A stretch of 64,000 nucleotides of DNA, taken from Angiostrongylus vasorum (Eukaryota > Nematoda > Chromadorea > Rhabditida > Metastrongylidae). Within the stretch, counting starts at the first letter, position 1, and each line of letters opens with the position of its first letter. The notes beneath the pieces are model-generated. The model was not told the origin of the DNA and searched no databases. It worked only from the letters and a program-made list of their open reading frames with translations. Below, in pieces: positions 47,136 through 58,360 of the stretch. The stretch covers positions 186,001 through 250,000 of the forward strand of contig JADANN010000302.1 in assembly GCA_018806985.1 (NCBI GenBank), in the 5' to 3' direction. The position numbers and the translations under genes are program-made.

Positions 47136-47229
47136 CACTCGGTACAAAAACTAAATAAGTGTGCAAAACCCATGGTGGAATTAAAGTTGTACATGGCCGG
47201 AAACCATTTAAGATAGCAAGACAAAATCG

Positions 47230-47457
47230 TTGTTCAGGAAATCTAGTAACGAAGACGTCAGCTTTGAAGATGAGGAGGATCTGCTGCGACTTTGTGTTAT
47301 TGATGAAGGGTGTTTGAAAACGTCAAATGAAGCAGAATCACGCACAATGGTTTCACAGCTTCCGAAACGAAAAACCGTAAATAAAACGGTGGTTTTCGGA
47401 ATACTTCAAAGGAATTGTGAAACCGTTAAAAAAACTCGAGAACTGAGTGATGCATGA
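47230..47457 (+). CDS. Open frame of unknown function, possible transposase remnant
   Basis: A 75-codon frame. The C-terminal half (PKRKTVNKTVVFGILQRN) vaguely resembles the strand around the first catalytic region of DDE transposases of the ISXO2/Merlin type, but no full catalytic set can be seen. It has a clear coding look next to a SINE-B and could equally be an exon. Function not assigned. Confidence 0.25.
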   Translation: MFRKSSNEDVSFEDEEDLLRLCVIDEGCLKTSNEAESRTMVSQLPKRKTVNKTVVFGILQRNCETVKKTRELSDA

Positions 47458-47544
47458 ATTCAAAAACAGATAAAGTTTCTGTTTTTCCGCATTGGAAAAT
47501 CTGCCAATACGTTTCCATCCCCGTCTAGTTTCTATTTCAAAACC

Positions 47545-47645
47545 TCAGAAGGATGTGAGGCATGGTGAACCTTGTGCGGGTTGGAACCAGTACCGTGCTC
47601 GTGAGGATCGTCATATCACTAGCACTGCGCTATCCGCTCCCTCGC
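47545..47645 (-). repeat. SINE-B head fragment
   Basis: Only the tRNA-like part is present: TTGGAACCAGTACCGTGCTC (reversed B box) and ACTGCGCTATCCGCTCCC (reversed A box and 5' end). Confidence 0.75.
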
Positions 47646-47648
47646 TGA

Positions 47649-47652
<4 letters not shown>

Positions 47653-47696
<44 letters not shown>
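47653..47696. repeat. (TA)22 microsatellite
   Basis: A perfect TA run of 44 bases directly next to the SINE-B head. Confidence 0.97.
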
Positions 47697-47699
<3 letters not shown>

Positions 47700-49900
47700 G
47701 TGTGGAAACAGAGGACAATCTTTATAAACCATTTCCAGGCACAAGTGAACCGTAAGAAGTTTATCGAATTAAAAGCATTAATTTGATAAGCAAAATTAGT
47801 TGACCTGTTATTTGATTTATATCATCTTCAATTTCTAGTGAAAAAATTTGAACTTCACGTGTTACTCAAGTAATCTTCACAACACAGAAGAACTGAGTAT
47901 CCACAACAAGCTCTGGCGCAAAAAAATCAAAAAGAGCTGATGGTGGAGGAAATTTTTAAAATTAATAAAGGTGGGTCACTTCTACGGTCACAATGTAATG
48001 CAGTGAAAACGAGATCAAGGTAAAGGAAGTATCAGAAATAACTACGCATGTGAGGGTCCATGTACGATTATAGCCTACTTCTAGAAAAAATCCTCCGTCA
48101 TGAACGATTACAATTATCACTCCGATAATTCTGGTTAAAGTAAAGGTATATGCACGCAAATGCCTGGATATTTTGCTTCAACAAAATTGAAAACATGTTA
48201 TTGAGTAAGTTCAAGGATGTGGTTACATATCTATTAACAGCTTAATGTCTCGTTAACTAATCAGCTGTATCACTTGGGAATTTCTGCAGCTGACTCTTAA
48301 CAGCATATATAACTACTACATATACAGTAGTAAAAGTAGTAATGGTTTACGGCAGTAATTTATAGAGGGAGTGAAAAACAACTACATTTGTAACCTCCAA
48401 TGAGTGGTCATTAAGAAGATACTTGAAGTAGTTCCAATGCACTGTTTTCACTACCTGAACAACCTAAAGCCTATCACGTCAACATTTAAAAGAAGTCGGC
48501 TGGCCAAACCATTTTGTTAGTTTGACGTAGTAACTCTAACCGCCTAGAAACGCGATATTGACAGTAGAACTCGTCGAATGATTAACGACCAGAGCTTTTT
48601 TTTCTTTGGAAGTAACACAGTTGTTAACTGCTGGCGACAATTCCTAACTGCTTAACTTCTCGACTGATGTCGTGCGATTGATAAGTTCCCACCGATAAAG
48701 ATATCGAGATAAAGATATAAAGACACCACTTATTTCATAACCAACTTCATAGAAACAATACTGTTTAGTACTTTTACGACCTTGAACTATTTGCTCACAA
48801 ACCCAAACCTTTCTGTCATCAAAAATGTTTTCGTAGGCTGCTTAGCTATGTGAGCGTTAAGCGAATAGGGTAAATTTTCTCAACGATGGATCGCCAGTGG
48901 GTGAAAAAGAAAAGTTGTCGCTGAAACGAAAGCAAATTACTGTTGTGCATAGAGCACATACTTGATAAATATGCAAAACCCTGGCCGATTTTTTGCATTC
49001 CATTAGGGTCATGGTCATGAAAAAGCGTTAAGACTCAACAAGAATAGAGGTCAATTGGCAAATATTCATGACGGTGAGATGAGGACCGCTGAGTTAGGTT
49101 ATGGTAATCTGAGGACAGTCGGACCGACCAACGATCGGCATGGTTGCGGTATTTGTCATAATAACAGACCGGTACACCACGAACAATTACAGGTGATCAC
49201 TGGCCGAACACCCTCGATGTCTTAAGAATCGAAGGTGGACCTCACAGCCTATCAAGGTGACTAGCCGGAACTTTAAGAATAAAGAATAATAAATTATTCA
49301 CTTCTGCTGTCGAAAACAAATTATACAAAATACAAAGTTTTCAGTCTTAATGAAAAAATTCGGTGTAGAAAGAGAAACGGTAACCGTAAATGATTCTCAT
49401 GAAACGATTGGCTTGCAGCACGTAAAGTCGTTGAGCTAGCAATTTGCAACCACGAAGAACACAAAGACCAAATCCACTTAAAACATTATAAATATATTAC
49501 ATATACATACAGATGTACATATATTGATTTATAAAGCTGCATCATTTTTTCGTGAAAGCTTTCTTCTCTGGAACATGAAAAAAGTGAAACTAACCAGTAA
49601 TAATGTTTTAGCACGAATTTCTACTAGTCTAAAACAGCAAAAATGAACAACGCAAACAGAAAATGATGAGTGGGTGAGGGAGAAAAGAGTTCGCTTGAAC
49701 AGTTGCAAAGTCTGCTCCTGACGACGGCGCGTGTCTGGCAGACAGACAGGGTCAATCGGGGTGAGCGAGGAGGTAAACGCGACAAACAATAATCGACGAC
49801 CAGAAAAGAAGTCATTCTTAGAATCAATTCATTTCCTTACCACGCTCACCAAACGAATACTGCCTTGCTCAATTTAGTATTATTAATTACTAATACTAAT
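47700..49900. other. Unrecognised AT-rich DNA
   Basis: Short open frames only. A more GC-rich patch at about 49680-49800 stands out but shows no gene. Confidence 0.4.
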
Positions 49901-49903
49901 ACT

Positions 49904-50295
49904 CAGAAGCAGGTAGCGCATTGGTAGTGAATAGCCTCGTTCGTTACGAGGGCAGCAAACCTATCCAGGCAGACGTTGGTTGGACAGCGCTCTGGGCCAG
50001 AAACCTCTCATGCCCTCTGGATCGAAAAATGGCACCAAAGCTGACCGGAACACGTTGACGGTCTCCAACCTACGCGGGAACGCCCCAACATGGCTATCCT
50101 AGATTTCCAGGGAGAATCGATTCGACCAGCACTGAAAGATATTTGTAACGAAGAAGAAAAAATCCTCAGGTAGAAACTGAAGCCAAACACAAAAAACTCT
50201 CGAAAACATTTGTGGATGATAGATTCGAGAAAACGAATCCAATGCAAGAAGTTCCGCACTGTGTGACATATGTGATCTCGGGAAACGTAATAAAA
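49904..50295 (+). repeat. SINE-B copy, diverged head with insertion
   Basis: CAGGTAGCGCATTGGTAGTG matches the A-box region; the middle has GGAGAATCGATTCGACCAGC and the usual tail follows. The stretch around the B box is altered. Confidence 0.78.
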
Positions 50296-50479
50296 TTGAA
50301 ACAACACCAGTACTAGTTCTGGTTACTGTAATTTCACTAGTAAACTTTTTATACTAAAACGTTTAATATTAGATATCGACCACTGTGAATGGAAGAGAGG
50401 TTTGTAGCTCTGCGATTAGGATTCTTTGACGACGACGGCGGCTTTTGCGACTAGCACCCACACGGACCAATTTAACTGC

Positions 50480-50540
50480 TTTCACTTTTTTCTCTTTCTC
50501 CCAATTTCTTTTCTTTTCTTTCTTTCTTTTTTTTCCCAAA
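50480..50540. repeat. Pyrimidine-rich tract
   Basis: An imperfect TTC/TTTC run on the plus strand, low complexity. Confidence 0.8.
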
Positions 50541-50824
50541 ATCATCTTCTCAAATATTACAGCATAAAAAAATAAGGACTATTGGAGGTGAAATTTATAA
50601 CCGATAACAGAACTAACAAGATTGGGATGTAAATTGTAAGAGCGATGGGAAATAAGCGCAAAACATCACGAAGACAATACCTATGACCATGCTTGCAACA
50701 GATGCACTCGTAAAATCACAAAGAAAATGTTGGTAAAACAAATCTAAACTCCACTCAGAAATGTTTTCCATGAAGGAACACTACGATTTCAAGTACTCCT
50801 TTTCCTGTGATGTTACTAGATACT

Positions 50825-51198
50825 TGATACTTTAATAGCTCGTCCTCACTGGTTGTGCGGGCCCCAGCACAATCTCTACTTTTTTGGAAATTTGCTGGTT
50901 AAGCCATTATGGTTCCCTGGAGTCCCGAGGTCAGCCTGGCCAAAGTCTGCCCCATGTCTTCACCACCACAGGCAGTCGCAGCCCTTATGGGTCAGAGGGA
51001 GATTTACCACCATGCGACTTTGATACCAGGACGGTGGTGGATCCTGGTGAATCTTAGCTAGGCTTCCTGATAGAAACGCCGGACTCCTGCTCAGCTTGGG
51101 AGACCCTGCCAGGGTATGAATCTCCCGCTGTATATCGCAGTCCGACACCCAGGAACACCTCCAATCCACGATGAGGCGGTAAACCGTTGGGAGGGTTT
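50825..51198 (+). repeat. R3 repeat copy (best reference)
   Basis: It runs from TACTTTAATAGCTCGTCCTC through CAGGCAGTCGCAGCCCTTAT and ACCACCATGCGACTTTGATA to AAACCGTTGGGAGGG. There are no conserved open frames, no obvious terminal inverted repeats and no pol III boxes. The class of element is unknown. Confidence 0.8.
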
Positions 51199-52120
51199 CC
51201 TCTGAGATTACGTGACGGAAAAAAGAACTTCCCATGGAAATTTGCACATTATAGTTTAGCAATTTATATCGTCACTTGTCACTAACAAAAAGCAGTGGAA
51301 ACATCACAGAAAATATATGAATCCATAGAAATTCGAACCAAAGGCTAAACGACTTGGTTAACCACAATGGCTTTCCCACAGTAAGCGTTTCCCGTAGAAA
51401 AGAAAGATCCCGATAGTCTTAATTATCGACTATTAGTTGTAACTATTATTGATCATTATTTTTTAAATAACTAGGAATAAGAAAAAAATGATCACTATTT
51501 CCAATCATAGCTCAAAACCAGTTCTAAGTTCAGACAGACTTCTTCAATACTGATTTGATTTGCTCAAACCAGAGTAGTCTTGCTCGATGGAATTCTAGAT
51601 GAAAATAACGATTGTACGATCTACATATTTGGACAATTTCTGATTAAAGGAAATAAGACGACTGGAGCAATGAGAGTCTTGGACGCAGCTGTCACGATAT
51701 CAGCGTCAGTGGTCTGTCGTCTATAACGATCTGCGAAAGACGTTAATAGTGTACACATAGGAAGAAGAAGTTACCAGTATTTTGAGAAATTAGAAGATTA
51801 TATATCCTCAGATACTCTTGTCTACTGAAGTATTCATTATATCTGCATATTTATTACCCTCCATTCCTGCATAATTTCGGTTAGAAGTGATTATCGGATA
51901 ATGCAATAGAACACCAACAAACTCTCCATTCGTCGTTGGTTTGTGCTGGACCTGTCACATAGGGTTCTGTTCGTTAACGGGTAACGAACTGAGCATGATC
52001 AGAATTGCTCTCACGAAATCTGATATCAGCTATCTTCTTGGTATGCACTTAGCATCACGCTGTTGCTAAAGGTTCCTCTCCAGTAATTACAGTGATCCAC
52101 TACATGCTCAACTCAGCTAA
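51199..52120. other. Unrecognised DNA
   Basis: No gene or shared repeat recognised. Confidence 0.4.
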
Positions 52121-52124
52121 GTTT

Positions 52125-52345
52125 TGATATCATGTATACGCAGTTCCTTTGAACCTCGACACTTGACGCAAGTCAGAATTACGGCCTGTGCTTCTCGTTT
52201 GTGAGTGCGTGAAAACGGAGCATTCTTATCTTGGTCTTCTTCACTATATCTTCGACGATCTTGTAAACTCTCCAAGCTGCCCATGCCCTTAAACCAAATT
52301 TTGGAGCCAAAACGTTGAAAACGTTGACTTTTCACTCCAGATGCT
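52125..52345 (-). pseudogene. RTE LINE fragment (RT thumb / C-terminal region)
   Basis: Minus strand with one frame: NVLAPKFGLRAWAAWRVYK then IVEDIVKKTKIRMLRF. It aligns with the RTE at 20870-20820 (NDLAPELSRRKRTAWGAFKS, IEDVVKRTKNTQLR). A few hundred bases at most of an old, separate insertion. Confidence 0.75.
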
Positions 52346-53105
52346 CATAATTGGATGACTAGAAAATAATGGTTCCTATTATGGAAGATCATTTTAAAAG
52401 AAATGACCGGCATTGAAACTACTGGATTGAGGTTGGGACTCGTTTTTAGCCGTGAAACTCGCCAATCCTAAATCCAACCTCTACTCGATGGGTCATTTCC
52501 TATGGTTTAACTGCCCAGGTTTAATACTGGATGTCAACAGAGTAACAGTTTAGAACAACCAGTTGACCACGACTTCAGTTTAAGGGAAACCAATCGCAGC
52601 AAGACAAAGGGTACCAATCAAACTAGTTTGAATGACATTTTGGGAATCGTGGACTCAATCTCTGTAATTCTTCGAGTAATACAAATGCAAGATTAGCTAA
52701 AACTAATTCTTCCGTAGTGCGATTTTAGGACGCCTTATTGACAGTTATTAAAGGGTAGAATTTACCTCTTATGCTGTTGTTCTCATTACGAGTTTCCGTA
52801 GAGAATAGCCTATTGAATAGCGGTGAAAGAGCCATGGGCATTTAAAAAAAGGCTCCAATAACTTCCTCAAATTCAGGGCTTTCACACCCTTGCACTTTCA
52901 GCTACGTAGCAAGCAATGTACTAGGTAGGGCTGGGAGGATACTTTTACTACGAATACATAACGGAGCTCTACACTTAAAACTGCCCAGATTTCACGCAAT
53001 TTTCGGTTTTCATGACGCTTAGTAAAAAAGGATCTCATAAGAAATGAAGACTCAGCAGTTGCCAAGATCATCAGGAGATAATTAACGTATAATTTTTTCC
53101 ACATA
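52346..53105. other. Unrecognised DNA
   Basis: No gene or shared repeat recognised. Confidence 0.4.
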
Positions 53106-53141
53106 ATTGAGCTAACATGAGGTTGGTTTAAAACGTTTAAT

Positions 53142-53180
53142 CAGCTAACGTTTCAGCACTTTCGCCTTCTTCAGAGCCGC
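53142..53180 (-). ncRNA. Hammerhead motif, left arm of fold-back E
   Basis: Minus strand CTGAAGA (53168-53174), short stem II, GAAAC (53150-53154) and GTT (53147-53149), with helix I GGCT/AGCT. The core is complete apart from GTT as the cleavage triplet. Confidence 0.65.
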
Positions 53181-53486
53181 ATTGCTCCGAGTCGACGGTT
53201 CACATCTAGTCGTTGGCGCGGTGTGGGTGTTCGTTGTCGCATCGAGTCATGTTGTCATAGAAACCAGTGGAAGGAGCACCGCTTGATTGGGGGAGATTCA
53301 CTCGGCGATGCCCCTTTATAGAAAACGGATATCGGTCGACTCCCTTTCCGCCATACAATATGATATCCAGTTTAGGTGAAATTCCTTTTTCAAGCGACGC
53401 TCCCTCCACTCTGGAGTCGACTCGATGCGACAACGAACATCCACACCGCCACAACGACCAGCTGTGGACCATCGACTCGGATCAAT

Positions 53487-53527
53487 GCGGCTTTGAAGAA
53501 GGCGAAGGCGCCGAAACGTTAACCGAG
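53487..53527 (+). ncRNA. Hammerhead motif, right arm of fold-back E
   Basis: TTGAAGA (53494-53500, C3 changed to T), stem II GGCG-AAGG-CGCC, GAAAC (53514-53518), GTT (53519-53521). The stem is perfect but the core change predicts poor activity. Confidence 0.6.
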
Positions 53528-53562
53528 TAAAGTTTTTATAACAACCTCATGACAGCTCAGTC

Positions 53563-54190
53563 ATGCAAAAAAAAGAACCACTGATTACTGTTGGCGAAAT
53601 TCGATGAAAGTCGGTTTTTAAGAATTAATGAACAATTTCAAGCATTAAAGAACAAATGCATTTAACCATAAGGAATCCCATAGAGGAAAGACTATGTAGC
53701 CCAACAGCAATCTGTCATGTCTTGTTGCTAAAGAATTCTTTCGACCGCTAACCGACCATTTCTATACTTTTTCATCGCTCTACCAAGATACTGAGGATAC
53801 CTTTCCGATGGTTTTTTACAATCCCTTTTCAGAAATCCTGAAATGGCTCTTGCCCTAAAAAGCTCTTGACGAGAACAAAAGGTTCTGCTGCATTTTAAAT
53901 AGCTTTTGCTTATCCCTTCCACAAATAGATATGGTTCCAATCGCACACTCGTATATAACAGTAATCATTGAAAATGTTCCTTAACACTGGGACTACTAAG
54001 AAACGCTAATTCGGAGAACACAAAAATATAAAAAGAGAAAAGAACTCATAGCGTTTAATAAATCATTAGAAAGGACAAAAAAAACATAGAGAAATGGAAT
54101 TAGGATGGCGGCAAATTAATGTAGCAGAAAGGAAAACGGACGTACAAAGAATTCAAGTGATAAAATAAAATGAATACAATGTTTAACTTC
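53563..54190. other. Unrecognised DNA
   Basis: A trace of the common end motif (GAAAGTCGGTTTTTAAGAAT) is at about 53604. Nothing else was recognised. Confidence 0.4.
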
Positions 54191-54490
54191 TTATTTACTG
54201 CCTAATATTTCTTCACGACAGCGCATTGTGTGAGATACAACCACAATGATGCTGAGATATTTGGAAAACATGGACCCTTGGCCATGATTCAACCCCGCGA
54301 TTACTGTTTCAGGACGCTCACGTGTTACTCACTGCACTACTGAAGCCCTTACTTTGCCTTTCTCTCAGCCATTTCTAACTCAACGGAGGCCCCGGGAAAG
54401 AGTAATCGCAGGTTCAAATGTGGCCTGGGACTTAAGCTTGTCAAGTATTTCAGCATCACTGTAGTTGCATTTCACAAAACGAATACATTT
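54190..54490 (-). repeat. R4 copy with tRNA-like head
   Basis: Read on the minus strand, AGTAGTGCAGTGAGTAACAC supplies an A box. The B box region is TAATCGCGGGGTTGAATC. The outer block ATGATGCTGAGATATTTGG is at 54247. Confidence 0.75.
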
Positions 54491-55700
54491 TTAGCAACAG
54501 TACGCTAGTCGTCGTCGTAACAACAACGTTGTGCTTGGTAAAGGTTCCCTGCACGACTCCACCTTGTGAGGCTAACAATCAGCCTCCACAATTGATGGCA
54601 TTGCCTCCAAACTCGCTGAATTTCGACCTCTGCAGATGATGACAAGCTTCGATGCAAACTTGAAGATGCAAATATCCGGAAGACTAGTCGAGAACTTTTG
54701 TAGAATAAACACAGAATCCACAATCGATGCAAAGCAACTTCGCCAAGTAGTTGTTGTTGTGTCATCGAAAGGGATCTGACGAGTTTTCTGTTTGTCTCTC
54801 TCACGACAACGTTCTACAGTACGATCGGTTCTTTTTTGCGCCTTATATTTTATGTTAACCGGGGAAGTTCCTTCACGGAAAGAATTTCGCCGACTTCGAC
54901 GACCACAGATCAGGAGCCGAGCAGTTGTTATAGTTTTACCCGTCGCGGTTCTGACGGAAAGATGTCAAGCTTTTTAAAGTAAAATCAGAAAATGAAAAGA
55001 AAAAACGCGAATCCGTTGCTGGACGTAATATATGTGTGACAGAATAAAGAAAAATAAGAACTATTGCTTCTTCTAGTGGCTTCACAGCAAATATTTCTCC
55101 TTGGCCCAGAGAATAGTAAATATCTGTAAGGTAAACATTAAGAGTGGGTATCACTTTAGCCAACGACTTCTAGGTAAACGCTTGAGAAAGCCTTCCTTAA
55201 AAAAATTCTATCTACAGTTTCTTGCACAACATTTCTAGACAAATGACTCGAACACAGACAGGTAGAGAGGCAAAGTAATCAATAGTATGAGGCTATAAAC
55301 TTGTTTGGTTATACTACCTAGCAACACCGCCATGTTTTTAAAAATAAGGACCTATATAAATATAATGGACCTAAACCAAATAAGATAGTACAACTTTAGA
55401 TAATCTCAGCTGCTTATCAACAGTTTTGGACTCACTAATGCATTCACTATTCAAGCATTTATTGTGGTTCGGTGTTTAAGAATCAATAATAGACGTAACA
55501 CTGGCAACCTCGAACGACCAGCTGATTCACTGCTAACGCATGATGACACAAGTAAACAATCTAAGAAACATTGTTGCCAAGGACAAATGCAACATTGAAA
55601 AAACAAACACGGACGATAAGCGGAACCATCAACGGTACATTTAAGGACTAACTGGGATCCGAATTCTTAACGCGGCTGTTACGGCGTAAAAAAATGTAGA
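54491..55700. other. Unrecognised DNA with weak coding hints
   Basis: Around 54645-54755 the plus strand has an AG-ATGATGACAAGC ... CGCCAA-GTAG arrangement that could be a small exon. The frame at 54505-54804 (minus) lacks motifs. I do not support a gene here. Confidence 0.3.
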
Positions 55701-55704
55701 AAAA

Positions 55705-56120
55705 AAAGGATAAAGCTCTCGGCGTTGATCAATGTCTGAGAAATGCGGCATGCATTCGACTTCATTGGGCATCGTCAAGGGTAATTCAATGCATACCTGG
55801 CCTACACAATGACTGGCGATGGCCTACCGATGCATCGAGCCAGTCCGACCACGAAAGGATTATAAGTACTGTGTTACACTTGTTCCTGCAAAACACAAGG
55901 GATCGTTCCCGCGCCCCAGGCTCACCAAACCTTTCATCCTTCAGTCGTAAATTGGTACCAGACCAGTCTGGGAGGATAGCAGCACTGACTGGATATATCG
56001 ACAGGCCATCACCATTCATTGTATAGGCCATAAATGCATTCAATTACCTTTAACGATGCTTAGTGAAGTCGAATTCATGGTGCATCTCTCAGAGATTGAT
56101 CAACGCCAGGAGCTTCATGC
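55705..56120. repeat. SINE-A head-to-head inverted pair
   Basis: A minus-strand SINE-A tail half (55712-55850, CTCTCGGCGTTGATCAATGT to CGATGCATCGAGCCAG) is joined to a plus-strand copy lacking its tRNA head (about 55895-56120, from AAGGGATCGTTCCCGCGCCC to GATTGATCAACGCCAGGAG). Confidence 0.78.
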
Positions 56121-56444
56121 GTTGCAAAAAAATATATTAGTAAATAAATAACGCTAGAACCCACAGACCCTTAATGAACAGTTGGTCGACAGCTGTAGAT
56201 GATGGAGAGTTGAAGATAAGAGCAGTTTACCATGGAAATCAGAATAGACGTGCGCGCTGCAAGCTAGAATGCGATAGGTATGGTCCATAAGTGATTTCTA
56301 GCTTGGCAAAAAAATTTCGTAATCATGTCTTTTGTAACGAATATTACTTATTAAAGGATGATTTTTAGTTCAGCATTACTGTGATATCTGGAAGATATCA
56401 ATAAAAAAAGTGACAACATTCCATCAAATCTGGAATAATTCAAA
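56121..56444. other. Unrecognised DNA
   Basis: No gene or shared repeat recognised. Confidence 0.4.
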
Positions 56445-56583
56445 AAGACCGACTTTCTGTGAACCTCGGCATAAACAGTTGACATATTTATTTATATGAT
56501 CTCATAAACTGATCTTTTTAACTATACAAGGTTGGTACAGGTCTTCCTTGTCGTTGTCGTTGTTGTTGGTGTCGTTAGTCGAT

Positions 56584-56619
56584 GGCTGACGTTTCGGCGA
56601 TTGCGCCCTCCTCAGAGCC
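56584..56619 (-). ncRNA. Hammerhead ribozyme (intact core)
   Basis: Minus strand: helix I GGCT/AGCC (four pairs), CTGAGGA (56609-56615), one G, stem II GGCG-CAAT-CGCC, GAAAC (56591-56595) and GTC (56588-56590). It is one of the cleanest copies. Confidence 0.82.
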
Positions 56620-56704
56620 ATGCTGTTACGAGTGGGACTGTGCTGTGGGTGTGCTATACCATCGTCGCATCAGCTCAACAAGATCAGTTAATAAAAAGGA
56701 TACA

Positions 56705-56965
56705 GTTGATCAATCCCTAAGGGATGCGCTATGCATTCGACTTCATTAAGCATCGTTTGGAGGTAATTGGATGCATATCTGGCTTTTACAATAATTCGCG
56801 TTGGCCTACCGATGTATCGAGCCAGTGCTCCCATCCTCCCAGACAGGTCTGGTACCAATTTGCCGACCCAGGAGGGATGGATGGCTCGGTGGGCCATTGG
56901 TGCAGGGATCGATTCCACGTGTGTGTTCCAAGACGCCTCCGACCACTGCGCCACACGCGACTTTT
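56705..56965 (-). repeat. SINE-A copy, full length, inside fold-back F
   Basis: Tail TTGATCAATCCCTAAGGGAT at 56706, head CCACTGCGCCACACGCG at 56943-56959. It interrupts the fold-back, so it inserted later. Confidence 0.86.
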
Positions 56966-57329
56966 TACTAGTTTATAAGATCATGTAAATAAATATATCA
57001 ACTATTTATGCCGAGGTCTATAGAAAGTCGGTTTTTTTGAATTATTAACTAACGAACGTCGTCAATTTTGCTAGCCGACAATATTTTTTGAACTGATTGG
57101 ACGACATTATATGAGAAAGAAGAAAATGATTCGCGTCTTCATATTATATGGGGGGCAAAAATCCAAAAAATTATAGATTGATCAACTGAACTTTAAGAGC
57201 CAATGAATTGTTATTTGTTATCACGAAAACTACTTTCAAATTCATCAGATAGGTTAGTCAAATGTCCCGAGGATAAATGAATCTCCTAAGGATAAATCAA
57301 ATTATAATCTCATATACAGCTCACCACAG

Positions 57330-57702
57330 CCTTCCAATGGTTTACCGCCTCATCGTGGCTGGGAGGTGTTCCTGGATGTCGGACTGCGATATACAGCGGG
57401 AGATCATCCCCTGGCAGGGTCTCCCAAGCTGAGAAGGAGTCTGGCATTTCCATCAGGAAGCCTAGCTAAGAGCCAACCAATATCAGGATCCACCACCGTC
57501 CTGTTATCAAAGTCGCATGGTGGTAAATCTCACTCTAATCCACCAGGTCTGCGACTGCCTGTGGTGTCGAAGACCTGGGTCAGGCTTTGGCCGGGCTGAC
57601 CCCGGGACTCCAAGGAACCATAATGGCTTAACCAGCAGATCTCCAAAAAATGGAGATTGTGCTGGAGCCCGCACAACCGGTGAGGACGGGCCATTCAAGT
57701 AA
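57330..57702 (-). repeat. R3 repeat copy, inverted
   Basis: It reads CCTTCCAATGGTTTACCGCC to GAGGACGGGCCATTCAAGTA, the reverse complement of the copy at 50825-51198. Mirror open frames on both strands are artefacts. Confidence 0.82.
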
Positions 57703-57819
57703 GTATCAAATAAGTATACAGCTCAGCATATAATTGCAAAAAGCATCAAAAAACAGAAGAGATATTTCAATTACTGAGCTGAACGCTGAAGTTAAAAGCT
57801 GCGTTAAGTTACAAGGCCC

Positions 57820-57915
57820 AATGTGGACATTATAGTGTCCACACGTGTTTGGCCACTAGGATGGCATGAACACTATAGTGTTCATAGTCAGTTTAGTGGG
57901 TTCCAGAACTTTTTT
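57820..57915. repeat. Paired-palindrome short repeat, copy 1
   Basis: Two palindromes 24 bases apart: 57823-57842 (GTGGACATTATAGTGTCCAC, one wobble) and 57867-57884 (TGAACACTATAGTGTTCA, perfect). The flank TAGTGGGTTCCAGAAC is the inverse of that in copy 2 at 59485. Each would form a hairpin in RNA or single-stranded DNA. Confidence 0.8.
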
Positions 57916-58084
57916 ACTGCACCATACATAATCATTTGATAGCTAATCGAAAGCAGATCAAAACAGTATAGGTGGGAACAGAAAAACCAACTCTTTACAC
58001 TTGATGGCTTACAAAAAAAGCCCATTCACCGGTAATTTGACTAACAATTAACTGTTATATAACTAGAATAGCTACGACCATTGT

Positions 58085-58360
58085 GTAGGGCGCGTGTGGC
58101 GCAGTGGTCGGAGGCGCCACTACGACACACGTTGCATCGATCCCTGCGCCCATGAACCACCGAGCCTTCCATCTCTACGGGGTCGGCAAATTGATACCAT
58201 ACTTGTATGCGAGGATAGCAGTACTGGCTCGATACATCGGTAGGCCATTGCGAGTCATTGCAAAGGCCAGATATACATTCAGTCACCTCCAAACGATGCT
58301 TAATGAAATCTAATGCAATGGAGCATCCATCAGGGGATTGATCAACACCGACAGCATTAT
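58085..58360 (+). repeat. SINE-A copy, full length (best tRNA-like head)
   Basis: The A box TGGCGCAGTGG is at 58097-58107 and the B-box-like GCATCGATCCC at 58134-58144. The body runs to GGGATTGATCAACACCGACA. Confidence 0.87.

Larger units (their letters stand above)
53110..53562. repeat. Hammerhead fold-back element E (best preserved)
   Basis: A near-continuous inverted repeat. The left arm runs from ACATGAGGTTGGTTTAAAAC through a minus-strand hammerhead, CGCATTGCTCCGAGTCGACG and GTTCGTTGTCGCATCGAGTC. The right arm is its inverse, GACTCGATGCGACAACGAAC to CAACCTCATGACAGC. The outer 140 bases are about nine-tenths complementary by eye, and weaker pairing continues to a centre near 53340. No protein is encoded on either strand; the open frames here (87 and 88 codons) simply mirror each other. 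Confidence 0.82.
56445..57040. repeat. Fold-back element F with hammerhead, split by a SINE-A
   Basis: The ends are inverted. The left is ACCGACTTTCTGTGAACCTC, then TTGACATATTTATTTATATG. The right mirrors this with CATGTAAATAAATATATCAA and ends GAGGTCTATAGAAAGTCGGT. About 65 bases pair. A GTT-rich tract and a hammerhead lie inside the left part. A complete SINE-A fills 56705-56965. Confidence 0.82.

Noticed and set aside
49680..49810. A GC-rich patch as a possible promoter or exon
   Set aside because: No continuous coding frame or recognisable promoter element was seen.
53206..53530. Two open frames of 87-88 codons on opposite strands with similar protein sequence
   Set aside because: The similarity is produced by the inverted repeat of fold-back E; each frame mirrors the other arm.
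54640..54980. Small plus-strand exons with splice-like borders and a hydrophobic frame at 54792-54977
   Set aside because: Frames are short and no domain or neighbouring exon supports them.
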